DNA of 21,315 bases from the IMG/VR virus record IMGVR_UViG_3300017776_000248, positions 1-21,315 of that record. One strand, 5' to 3'. Shown here one piece after another: positions 1 through 6,432 of this stretch. Under the pieces are notes generated by a model. That model searched no databases. It was given only the letters and a program-made list of their open reading frames with translations, and was not told the DNA's origin. The DNA comes from a virus. Numbering within the stretch: position 1 is the first letter of the stretch; every line of letters begins with the position of its first letter. The position numbers and the translations under genes were made by a program.

Positions 1-2
1 GC

Positions 3-269
3 ACTGCACAAATAAATGAAAGTTTTGGAATGTCTAGTTTGTCTGATACTGGTGCAGGGTTATACGTTTTAACAGTATCGTCAGCTATGAGTTCTAGTGA
101 TTACACTGTTGTTTTGCACGGTATTAGTGACGTAAGCTATCCAGCGCACGTTGGCTCTTACGATACAAGCAGAACAACAACAACATTTCCTGTAAATAGC
201 AGTAACAGTGGAAGTGCGTGGGCAGATGTTTCTACCTTAGATGCTGTAATATTCGGAGACCTCGCATAA
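3..269 (+). CDS. Tail-appendage protein, C-terminal fragment
   Basis: The reading frame is open from the left edge of the window, so the gene is cut at its 5' end; an internal Met lies at 30 but nothing marks it as the start. The visible 88 residues are rich in Ser, Thr and Gly and contain the pattern 'SLSDTGAGLYVLTVSSAMSSSDYTV', which is matched in layout by the two following genes (Ser-x-x-Asp-x-Gly-x-Gly-x-Tyr ... Met/Phe-Ser-x-x-x-Tyr). It ends in Gly-Asp-Leu-Ala, like its two neighbours. The stop codon overlaps the next start as TAATG. I infer a beta-rich tail-fibre or tail-tip domain; the N-terminal module seen in the following genes would lie outside the window. No enzymatic motif is visible. 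Confidence 0.7.
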   Translation, partial: TAQINESFGMSSLSDTGAGLYVLTVSSAMSSSDYTVVLHGISDVSYPAHVGSYDTSRTTTTFPVNSSNSGSAWADVSTLDAVIFGDLA

Positions 270-273
270 TGGC
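254..273 (+). repeat. Conserved gene-junction repeat, copy 1
   Basis: The sequence cggagacctcgcataatggc spans the end of the partial gene and the start of the next. It contains GGAGA, the codons for Gly-Asp-Leu-Ala, the stop TAA and the overlapping ATG. Confidence 0.85.
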
Positions 274-652
274 TAGTATCCTGAAGGTAGATGAACTGCG
301 GGGGATTGCATCGGCTGGTGACATTACAGTTACTAGCGAAGGCGGCGCGGCTACACAGTCACTTCAGCAGGGGTTGGCGAAGGCGTGGGTTCAACTAATT
401 GGAACTGGAACTGTTTCAACTTTAGATAGTTTCAATAATTCGAGCATCAGCGATTTATCACAAGGAAGATATCAAACTAATTTTTCTAATAGCATGAATA
501 ATGATGACTACGCTGTGACTGCTTCTGACACATTTCAAACATCAGGATATTATAGCTCAACAACTTCAAGTCATAATATTTTTTGTAACGGTGCGGTTTC
601 AACCCCAGTTGATAGCACTGTTTCAGCAACAGTACACGGAGACCTCGCATAA
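269..652 (+). CDS. Short tail-appendage protein, shared N-module (127 aa)
   Basis: The start at 269 is chosen over an in-frame ATG at 218 because it gives the shared N-terminus Met-Ala-Ser-Ile-Leu-Lys-Val-Asp-Glu-Leu and because it forms a TAATG overlap with the preceding stop, with GGAGA 9 nt upstream. Residues 1-28 are the N-terminal module also found at 652, 1780, 2303 and 2786. The rest is a Ser/Thr/Asn-rich segment with 'SISDLSQGRYQTNFSNSM', the same type of domain as in the flanking genes, ending in His-Gly-Asp-Leu-Ala. Such short proteins are usually tail-tip or fibre parts of phages; I infer that the N-module attaches to the virion and the C-terminal domain faces the host. No catalytic residues are recognisable. 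Confidence 0.75.
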   Translation: MASILKVDELRGIASAGDITVTSEGGAATQSLQQGLAKAWVQLIGTGTVSTLDSFNNSSISDLSQGRYQTNFSNSMNNDDYAVTASDTFQTSGYYSSTTSSHNIFCNGAVSTPVDSTVSATVHGDLA

Positions 653-656
653 TGGC
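637..656 (+). repeat. Conserved gene-junction repeat, copy 2
   Basis: All 20 bases are identical to copy 1. The match with copy 3 continues upstream over about 15 more bases, with a few substitutions. Confidence 0.85.
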
Positions 657-1044
657 AAGCGAACTGAGAGTCACCACCATTGCCAATAATGCAGGCACCG
701 AGTCTGTCGATACTACCTATGTGATTAATGGTAGTGCGAAGACGTATTCTCTTTGGAATATGGGAAGTTTATCTGGCACTGGTGGCACAACGGGTATTGA
801 TACATCGCTTAACGTGTCCTCTATGGATGATGATGGTGCAGGAGATTTCGGTATCAATTTTACCAACAGTTTTTCTTCTGTAAATTATACGGCTACGTCT
901 GCAACTAGCAGTGGTTCAAGAAGGGTTCTTACAAGAAACGGCACAGTAACAGCGTCTGCTATGGATGGTTTGACAAGAAATGACTCCAATTCAAACTCAG
1001 ATGCTGCGGCTTGTTCAGTAACAATGCACGGAGACCTCGCCTAA
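652..1044 (+). CDS. Short tail-appendage protein, shared N-module (130 aa)
   Basis: It starts on the A of the preceding TAA (TAATG at 650-654), preceded by GGAGA. The N-terminus Met-Ala-Ser-Glu-Leu-Arg-Val is a divergent copy of the shared module: the Leu and Val positions are kept but the Ile-Leu pair is Glu-Leu. The C-terminal domain carries 'SMDDDGAGDFGINFTNSF', aligning with 'SISDLSQGRYQTNFSNSM' of the upstream gene, and again ends His-Gly-Asp-Leu-Ala. The two proteins therefore look like paralogues produced by tandem duplication. A role as an alternative or successive tail-tip subunit is inferred from context. Confidence 0.75.
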   Translation: MASELRVTTIANNAGTESVDTTYVINGSAKTYSLWNMGSLSGTGGTTGIDTSLNVSSMDDDGAGDFGINFTNSFSSVNYTATSATSSGSRRVLTRNGTVTASAMDGLTRNDSNSNSDAAACSVTMHGDLA

Positions 1045-1048
1045 TGGC
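1029..1048 (+). repeat. Conserved gene-junction repeat, copy 3
   Basis: 19 of 20 bases match copies 1 and 2 (C instead of A at 1041). It connects to a gene without the shared N-module, so the junction is conserved independently of the protein that follows it. Confidence 0.8.
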
Positions 1049-1772
1049 TTACATAGGTATAGATCCAAATGTAGGTGACATTACGTTCCAGAGGTTCACT
1101 GGGGACGGGTCTACTACTGTGTATACACTGGCGCAGAATGTAGCCAGCGGCGAAGCTATACTTGTGACCGTGGGCAACGTGGTTCAGGAACCGGGAGCCA
1201 GCGCTTCATACACGGCCTACGCGAACACACTGACCTTTTCTGAGGCACCAGCTAACACTGATGAGATCGTTGTACGCTTCTTTGGTCGCGCCGTTGACCA
1301 GCCCCTGTCTTATGCAATGCAGGTATATAAGTACATTGCAACAGCTAGTCAGACAGTATTTACCGGGGCGGACAACGCAGGCGCTATCTTGGCGTTTAGT
1401 GGCAACGATGTAGATGTGTATCTAAATGGTATTCATCTGGATACGGTAGACTATACACCAAGCAGCGGCACCACGATTACTTTAGCCAGCGGCGCAGCGC
1501 TCAATGATGAGATTGTCATTCGCGCATTCCGCGCATTTACTGTGACAGACACAGTGAGCAAGGCCAGCGGCGGTACGTTTGTTGGTGAGATAACCGCGCC
1601 GCAGTTTCAGACTACTAACACTACTGTTGATACGGCTGTGTTTCGTACTAATAACCAGACGGTGGATGAGAATACCACTATTGGCTCAACCAAAAATGCT
1701 TTGGCTATTGGGCCGCTAACCATTGATTCCTCGACCAGCATTACGGTTGATGGCAACTTGACGATACTGTGA
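1044..1772 (+). CDS. Phage structural protein with two beta repeats (242 aa)
   Basis: An in-frame ATG at 1011 is rejected because the TAATG overlap at 1042-1046 with its upstream GGAGA gives the natural start Met-Ala-Tyr-Ile-Gly. Residues about 9-75 ('DITFQRFTGDGSTTVYTL' ... 'VVQEPG' ... 'LTFSEAP' ... 'IVVRFFG') and about 85-165 ('TVFTGAD' ... 'VDVYLNGIHL' ... 'ITLASGAALNDEIVIRAF') are two copies of a beta-sandwich-like unit often seen in marine-phage tail fibres, where each copy ends in Asp-Glu-Ile-Val-x-Arg. The last 60 residues (Thr/Asn-rich, 'GPLTIDSSTSITVDGNLTIL') resemble a trimeric fibre stem. It does not carry the N-module of its neighbours, so it may be the scaffold to which the short proteins attach; that is inference. 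Confidence 0.8.
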   Translation: MAYIGIDPNVGDITFQRFTGDGSTTVYTLAQNVASGEAILVTVGNVVQEPGASASYTAYANTLTFSEAPANTDEIVVRFFGRAVDQPLSYAMQVYKYIATASQTVFTGADNAGAILAFSGNDVDVYLNGIHLDTVDYTPSSGTTITLASGAALNDEIVIRAFRAFTVTDTVSKASGGTFVGEITAPQFQTTNTTVDTAVFRTNNQTVDENTTIGSTKNALAIGPLTIDSSTSITVDGNLTIL

Positions 1773-1779
1773 GGCGCAG

Positions 1780-2298
1780 ATGGCTTCGATATTAAATGTA
1801 GACCAAATTAACAATGCGGCAGGCACAAGTGCGCTGTCGTTTAGTAGCGCTGGAATTGTAACGCCCTCTAATCCAGTGTTATTTCATATTTACATGAACG
1901 CTAATACTGGTCTTGCCGACAACACAGGTACTGTTCTTCCATTGCAAGCGGCAGAATACGCTACTCACTCATTTCACGACACAACAAACAATCGCATCAC
2001 TGTTCCAAGTGGACACAGCGGTTATTTGTTTTTGAGTTGGAACGTCAGAATTGACACTATCAATGGCGATAACAATGCCGCTTATTTGCGAAAGAACGGC
2101 AGTGTAATCGTTGAACAAAACAAATATTACACCAGTGCCGCCGCTGAAAGCATTTCATTTGCTGGGTCGAGAGTAGTGTCATACACCGCTGGTGACTACT
2201 TTGATCTCTACTGTTTTCAAGATAACCCAACTAGCTCAACGAGAAATGCAATCGCTGGTGCGGGGAACACTTTTATTAGTGGTTTCAAAATAGGATAA
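1780..2298 (+). CDS. C1q-like tail protein with shared N-module (172 aa)
   Basis: Residues 1-28 (Met-Ala-Ser-Ile-Leu-Asn-Val-Asp-Gln-Ile ... Ala-Gly-Ile-Val) are the shared module. The remaining roughly 140 residues follow the C1q/TNF jelly-roll layout used by many phage and bacterial C1q-like proteins: 'ITVPSGHSGYLFLSWNVRI', then 'AAYLRKNGSVI', then 'VVSYTAGDYFDLYCFQD', and a final 'GNTFISGFKIG' strand. C1q-like domains form trimers and bind proteins or glycans, so a receptor-binding tip is a reasonable inference. The gene begins 7 nt after the previous stop with a weak Shine-Dalgarno (GAGGCGCAG). Confidence 0.8.
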   Translation: MASILNVDQINNAAGTSALSFSSAGIVTPSNPVLFHIYMNANTGLADNTGTVLPLQAAEYATHSFHDTTNNRITVPSGHSGYLFLSWNVRIDTINGDNNAAYLRKNGSVIVEQNKYYTSAAAESISFAGSRVVSYTAGDYFDLYCFQDNPTSSTRNAIAGAGNTFISGFKIG

Positions 2299-2302
2299 CG
2301 AT

Positions 2303-2782
2303 ATGAGTACCCTTTATGTAGACAACATATACAGCAAGACGGGAACCGCGCAGGCGCTGACGATTGATAGCAGTGGGCGTATCTTTACACCACAAAGACC
2401 CGCTTTTTACATTAGGAAAACAGGCACCACCTACACCTATGGTACAAGTCCTATACCTTGGGATGATGTTGTTTTCGACACTGCCAATGCTTGGAACAGT
2501 TCAAGTTACCGATATGAATGTCCAGTAGCAGGGTTGTACTGGGTAAACATTTCGGTACACAACACGACAAATCAAATAACTAGCGCATTTGTCAGAAAAA
2601 GTGGGGGAAACTATCTTTTTGGTTTCAATGCAAATACAGCAGGTAACACGGAAGGAAACCTTGTCATTAGCGCCCTCATGGAATGTACCGCCAGCGATTA
2701 CATAGACGCTGTAGGGGACCGTTCAACATCGGCAGGATTTTTCGGCGGTTTGTCTGCAATGCAAGTTATGTTTATGGGGTAA
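2303..2782 (+). CDS. C1q-like tail protein with shared N-module (159 aa)
   Basis: The N-module reads Met-Ser-Thr-Leu-Tyr-Val-Asp-Asn-Ile ... Ala-Leu-Thr-Ile-Asp-Ser-Ser-Gly-Arg-Ile. The C-terminal part is a second, divergent C1q-like jelly roll: 'YRYECPVAGLYWVNISVH', 'SAFVRKSGGNYLFG', 'CTASDYIDAVGD', then 'GGLSAMQVMFMG' as the terminal strand. It follows the other C1q-like gene after 4 nt. The two differ greatly outside the core positions, so they may recognise different ligands or form a hetero-oligomer; both options are inference. No unusual composition was noted. Confidence 0.8.
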   Translation: MSTLYVDNIYSKTGTAQALTIDSSGRIFTPQRPAFYIRKTGTTYTYGTSPIPWDDVVFDTANAWNSSSYRYECPVAGLYWVNISVHNTTNQITSAFVRKSGGNYLFGFNANTAGNTEGNLVISALMECTASDYIDAVGDRSTSAGFFGGLSAMQVMFMG

Positions 2783-2785
2783 TGT

Positions 2786-3202
2786 ATGACCAGCATCTTA
2801 AAAGTCAGTGAGATCCAAGATCCAACAAACAGCAACACCGCGCTGACGATTGCATCAGATGGTACAGTTACGCTGCCACAGAATGACAGTGGTTGGATAA
2901 CTGCAACGCTAAACTCACCGTACACACACTTTGGCAGTCCGTATGGAGATGTTCAGTACAGGAAAATCGGTGACATTGTGAACATCCAAGGTTTGGTAAA
3001 TATAAACAATGCGTCTAACGGAAGCACAATCTTCACGCTTCCGTCTGGTTACAGACCCTCACTTCGACTTGTATTTGCACAAGCAAACGCAAACACCGAT
3101 ATCACAAGAATTGATATTCTTACAGACGGTGATGTAAATGCACAAGCCATAACGAACAGCGCAAGTTGGGTAACTCTTACTATGACATTCATGGTTGCGT
3201 AG
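2786..3202 (+). CDS. Tail-appendage protein with shared N-module (138 aa)
   Basis: The N-module is Met-Thr-Ser-Ile-Leu-Lys-Val-Ser-Glu-Ile ... Ala-Leu-Thr-Ile-Ala-Ser-Asp-Gly-Thr-Val-Thr-Leu-Pro. After a short linker the domain reads 'VQYRKIGDIVNIQGLVNI', 'STIFTLPSGYRPSLRLVF' and a final 'SWVTLTMTFMVA'. The 'YRK-x-GD-x-V ... LPSGYRP' pattern is common at the C-terminus of phage fibre and baseplate proteins and is thought to be a small beta-sandwich. It is the last of the N-module genes. Spacing to the previous stop is 3 nt and to the next start 11 nt. Confidence 0.8.
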   Translation: MTSILKVSEIQDPTNSNTALTIASDGTVTLPQNDSGWITATLNSPYTHFGSPYGDVQYRKIGDIVNIQGLVNINNASNGSTIFTLPSGYRPSLRLVFAQANANTDITRIDILTDGDVNAQAITNSASWVTLTMTFMVA

Positions 3203-3213
3203 AGGTTAATGAT

Positions 3214-4335
3214 ATGAGCAGAGCGAGAGACATAGCCGACTTAGGTGGTAGCACAGATGCTGGTGGCATTACTGGCAGGAACCTGATTATCAATGGGGCG
3301 ATGCAGGTGGCACAGCGCTCGACAAGCGCTACTGGCGTAGCAGGTTACATAGCCGTTGATAGGTTTCGTTGTACTGGGAGTGCTGATGCTGTTGACCAAT
3401 TATCATTAACTCACGCACAGGTTGCAGATGCGCCAGATGGTTTTGCTAATTCCTATAAAATAACTGTCTCAACGCCAGAAACAACTTTAGCCGCTGATGA
3501 GATGATACGAATAGAACAGCGCATGGAAAGTCAAAACCTACAGCATCTAAAAAAGGGTACATCAAGTGCAGAGGCAGTGACTTTATCTTTTTGGATTAAG
3601 GGTTCGGAAACTGGAACATATATCGTAAATCTGCATGACACTGATAACACCCGCACTATCGCCGCAAGTTACACAATAAACGCCGCAAATACTTGGGAGT
3701 ATAAAACTATTACCTTTGCTGGCGATACAACTGGTGTGTTAGATAACGACAACGCGCAAAGCCTAAGTTTATATTGGTATCTTGGGGCTGGAACAAATTG
3801 GACTAGCGGTACACTAGGTACATCTTGGGCTGCATTTACTAAAGCAAATGTTGCTGTAGGACAAACGGACATTCTTACAACTAGCAGTGCAACTTGGCAA
3901 ATCACAGGCGTCCAGCTAGAAGTCGGCGAGACAGCCACGCCGTTTGAACACCGTAGCTATGGCGAAGAACTGGCGTTGTGTCAGCGGTATTTTCAAGCGT
4001 TTAAAACAGGTCGTGTAAACACAAGTCTCGTTTCCATTGCTTCATCAACAAGTCAAGCCGTTATTAATATGCCTTTGCAAGTGGAGCCGAGAGTTTTAGC
4101 AAGCTATGATGGTGCTTTGGCATCTGGAACTTTTACAAAAACAGGAACCGTTGCTGTAAATGCGTTTCCTTCAAACGGTGACAATGTAACCAGTATTCCT
4201 TTTTGGGTATGTAACTCGACTGAAATAACTGTAGCTTTAAACACTTCAACTACGCTTGTTCAATATAATGGATATGCCACTAGAATTGGCGGAAGTGCTG
4301 GTGAAACTGTATTTACTTTGGATGTTGAGCTATGA
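3214..4335 (+). CDS. Tail protein, carbohydrate-binding-like domain (373 aa)
   Basis: Start 3214 is chosen over the in-frame ATG at 3166, which would lie inside the previous gene; AGAGG sits 8 nt upstream. The N-terminal 'RDIADLGG' and 'NLIINGAMQVAQRSTS' followed by 'VDRFR' are hallmarks of a widespread phage tail-protein family. Residues roughly 60-235 hold a beta-sandwich that looks like a carbohydrate-binding module ('ESQNLQHLKKGTSSAEAVTL', 'SFWIKGSETGTY', 'TWEYKTITFAGDTTGVLDND', 'ITGVQLEVGETATPFEHRSY'). The motif 'GEELALCQRYFQ' then leads into a roughly 120-residue C-terminal beta domain, the more variable part in this family. I infer glycan recognition at the host surface. The stop overlaps the next start (ATGA). 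Confidence 0.8.
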   Translation: MSRARDIADLGGSTDAGGITGRNLIINGAMQVAQRSTSATGVAGYIAVDRFRCTGSADAVDQLSLTHAQVADAPDGFANSYKITVSTPETTLAADEMIRIEQRMESQNLQHLKKGTSSAEAVTLSFWIKGSETGTYIVNLHDTDNTRTIAASYTINAANTWEYKTITFAGDTTGVLDNDNAQSLSLYWYLGAGTNWTSGTLGTSWAAFTKANVAVGQTDILTTSSATWQITGVQLEVGETATPFEHRSYGEELALCQRYFQAFKTGRVNTSLVSIASSTSQAVINMPLQVEPRVLASYDGALASGTFTKTGTVAVNAFPSNGDNVTSIPFWVCNSTEITVALNTSTTLVQYNGYATRIGGSAGETVFTLDVEL

Positions 4336-4511
4336 CGATTGTAAAAGTTAAAAGAATATCTTCCGAAGATGGTTCTACTGGAAGTCCTGTTAATGTAACG
4401 TATAGCAACGGGGACCTTGCTTGTTTTAATTTAGTTGAAGGACATCCTATGTACGACACAATTATGGAACAGGTAGAAGCTGGCGAACTGACCATAGCGG
4501 ATGCTGACTGA
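4332..4511 (+). CDS. Small coupled phage protein (59 aa)
   Basis: The ATG at 4332 overlaps the preceding TGA (ATGA), and its TGA at 4509 overlaps the next ATG (TGATG), so it is coupled at both ends, which is strong evidence for a real short gene. The protein starts Met-Thr-Ile-Val-Lys-Val-Lys-Arg-Ile and ends in an acidic helix ('EQVEAGELTIADAD'). There is no signal peptide, membrane segment or recognised motif. Its position between two tail genes suggests a small accessory or chaperone-like tail protein; function is unknown. Confidence 0.7.
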   Translation: MTIVKVKRISSEDGSTGSPVNVTYSNGDLACFNLVEGHPMYDTIMEQVEAGELTIADAD

Positions 4512-5236
4512 TGCTAGGCGCGGTTGCCATATCAGAACGAGGTATATCGGATCAGGGGGTCTTGCTCTCTGCATCTGAAACCGCGTCTGCTAACTTTATT
4601 AAATCAAATGCAGCTAATCTAACAGTAGTTGGTTCTGCTGACATTGAAGCGATAGCTACAAAGACAACTATTGGTGTTGGTATTCTTGTTGGCATCATGG
4701 AGTCATCGACTGTCTTTACACAGACCACAGTGCCTACACGGTTTGCTACAGGTGTATCAGCAAGCGTAACAAGCTTTGATCAAACGACAACACCGCTTAC
4801 TGTATTTAACGGTGTGTCAGAGCAGTCGGCTAACTTTACGCAAGAGACCGAAGGTTTACGTTTTGCCACAGGTGTGTCTGAGCAGTCGGCTAACTTTACA
4901 CAAACAACGTCTGAAAACATTGTGCGTGTTCTTCTGTCTAATCAAACAGCAGAGTTTACGCAAAGCTCTACTGGGAGTATAGTGCAGCTTGCCGAAGCAG
5001 ATATTATAGCCACCTTTACGCAAATTGCTTCTGGTGGATTTGTTAAGCTTCTTGAATCGGAAGTGTCTGCTGTATTCATACAAACAACAGACGGAAGATT
5101 GTACTGGGATGATTGGGCGCAATCGCCTAATAACTCACCATCTGAAACGTGGGTTCAAATCGTGCCAACAGGCGGGACATGGACAGAAATCAACGCAGGT
5201 GGTACAGTAGAGACTTGGACACAAAAGGTGGTTTAA
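4511..5236 (+). CDS. Tail protein built of nine 20-residue repeats (241 aa)
   Basis: Residues 22-202 divide into nine consecutive repeats of 20 residues (the second has 21). The best copies read Ser-x-x-x-Ala-x-Phe-Thr-Gln-x-Thr ... Gly-Val, with repeats starting at residues 22, 42, 63, 83, 103, 123, 143, 163 and 183. Repeats five and six are nearly identical in their first half. Such regular Phe-Thr-Gln repeats with one turn per 20 residues suggest a beta-solenoid or a fibre of stacked hairpins; this is inference. The last 39 residues are Trp-rich ('TWVQIVPTGGTWTEI', 'ETWTQKVV'), a layout seen at the ends of other phage structural proteins. The start overlaps the preceding stop as TGATG. Confidence 0.75.
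   Translation: MLGAVAISERGISDQGVLLSASETASANFIKSNAANLTVVGSADIEAIATKTTIGVGILVGIMESSTVFTQTTVPTRFATGVSASVTSFDQTTTPLTVFNGVSEQSANFTQETEGLRFATGVSEQSANFTQTTSENIVRVLLSNQTAEFTQSSTGSIVQLAEADIIATFTQIASGGFVKLLESEVSAVFIQTTDGRLYWDDWAQSPNNSPSETWVQIVPTGGTWTEINAGGTVETWTQKVV
4574..5116 (+). repeat. 60-bp coding tandem repeat, nine units
   Basis: The 20-residue protein repeats give a 60-bp period in the DNA. Most units have diverged, but 4811-4843 and 4871-4903 match at 31 of 33 positions, exactly 60 bp apart, pointing to a recent unit duplication or gene conversion. Confidence 0.75.
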
Positions 5237-6424
5237 ATGGCGTCTACCTACACAGATAATACAGGTATTGAAAAACCGGGACCGGGTGAACAGTCGGGTA
5301 CTTGGGGTACTACAACCAATACAAACTTTGATCTTATTGATCGGAGTTTAAATGGTGTTGGTAATATTACATTAACAGGCACATCGCATACTTTATCAAC
5401 TTCTGATGGTTCTTTATCAGACGGTCACTACCGTGTGCTTGTCTTGGGCGGCACACCTACTGGTACAAACACAATTAGCATTACACCTACCGACCAAGAA
5501 AAAGTGTATCTTGTATACAACAACTCTGGTCAGTCTGTTGTATTTACACAAGGTTCTGGTGGCAACGCGACTATTACAAATGGCGCGACTGCTTGGATTT
5601 ACGCTGATGGTGGCGGCGCGACTGCTAAAGTACGCGCTGTTCCTTCAGATGTTGTAGACGACACCAGCCCACAGCTTGGCGGTAACTTGGATGTAAACGG
5701 TAACTCAATCGTGTCTGCTAGCGACGGGGATATTGCCATTACACCAGACGGCACAGGCGATGTGATTATTGACGGGATTAAGCACCCACAAGCTGATGGT
5801 AACGCAGGTGAGTTCCTAAAGACAGATGGCTCTGGTCAATTAAGTTTTGCTGATGTAGCAGCGTCTGCTTTTAATTCCGGCATGTTAGCTCCCTATGCTG
5901 GCGCTACAGCGCCTACGGGTTGGCTGCTTTGTCATGGTCAGGCAATAAGTCGTACAACATATGCCGATTTATATGCTGTCGTTGGAACAACATACGGCGC
6001 TGGAGACGGGGCAACTACATTCAATGTTCCAGATCTTCGTGGTCGTGTTATCGCCGGTAAAGACGATATGGGCGGCTCATCTGCTAACCGTCTTACATCT
6101 GCTTTGAATGGTGATAATCTTGGCGCAGCAGGTGGTGCAGAAAGCCACACGTTATCAACTTCACAAATACCGGCGCACAGACACTTTGTTGCGGCTAACG
6201 TAGCGCTAGGAAGTGCCTCATCCAGTGTTGCGGCGGTTACTTCTACAACTCAGGTCGCAAGGCAGTATCAGTCTCCTTATGGTGCCGGGGGAGAGATATT
6301 TAGTATGTCAATGGTTCGGACGGGCACAGACGCTTCAGTTGGTCGCTCTAGCTCTGTGGGTAGCGGTAATTCACACAACAACACCCAGCCTACATTTATT
6401 CTGACCTATATTATTAAAACATAG
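5237..6424 (+). CDS. Tail fibre with phage tail-collar domain (395 aa)
   Basis: The N-terminus ('GIEKPGPGEQSGTWGTTTNT', then Asn-Phe-Asp-Leu-Ile-Asp) is a common virion-attachment segment of marine-phage fibres. The middle (about 140-205) contains 'DDTSPQLGGNLDVNGNSI' and 'ITPDGTGDVII', a repeat-like fibre shaft. Residues about 215-275 form a phage tail-collar domain (PF07484 type): 'APYAGATAPTGWLLCHGQAI', 'TTFNVPDLRGRVIAG'. The C-terminal part ('SHTLSTSQIPAHRHFV' to 'NTQPTFILTYIIKT') is the usual extension after the collar, with the His-x-His region that binds metal in some fibre tips. The start has AGGTGG 5-6 nt upstream and immediately follows the previous stop. Confidence 0.9.
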   Translation: MASTYTDNTGIEKPGPGEQSGTWGTTTNTNFDLIDRSLNGVGNITLTGTSHTLSTSDGSLSDGHYRVLVLGGTPTGTNTISITPTDQEKVYLVYNNSGQSVVFTQGSGGNATITNGATAWIYADGGGATAKVRAVPSDVVDDTSPQLGGNLDVNGNSIVSASDGDIAITPDGTGDVIIDGIKHPQADGNAGEFLKTDGSGQLSFADVAASAFNSGMLAPYAGATAPTGWLLCHGQAISRTTYADLYAVVGTTYGAGDGATTFNVPDLRGRVIAGKDDMGGSSANRLTSALNGDNLGAAGGAESHTLSTSQIPAHRHFVAANVALGSASSSVAAVTSTTQVARQYQSPYGAGGEIFSMSMVRTGTDASVGRSSSVGSGNSHNNTQPTFILTYIIKT

Positions 6425-6432
6425 GTGGTTAT

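Noticed and set aside
4410-4421. Internal Gly-Asp-Leu-Ala in the 59-aa protein as a fourth copy of the junction seam
   Set aside because: Codons differ (ggggaccttgct) and no stop or start follows, so it is probably chance.
1-5236. Diversity-generating retroelement acting on the tail-tip genes
   Set aside because: No reverse transcriptase and no near-identical template/variable repeat pair with adenine-directed differences was seen in the window; it could only be excluded fully with the rest of the genome.
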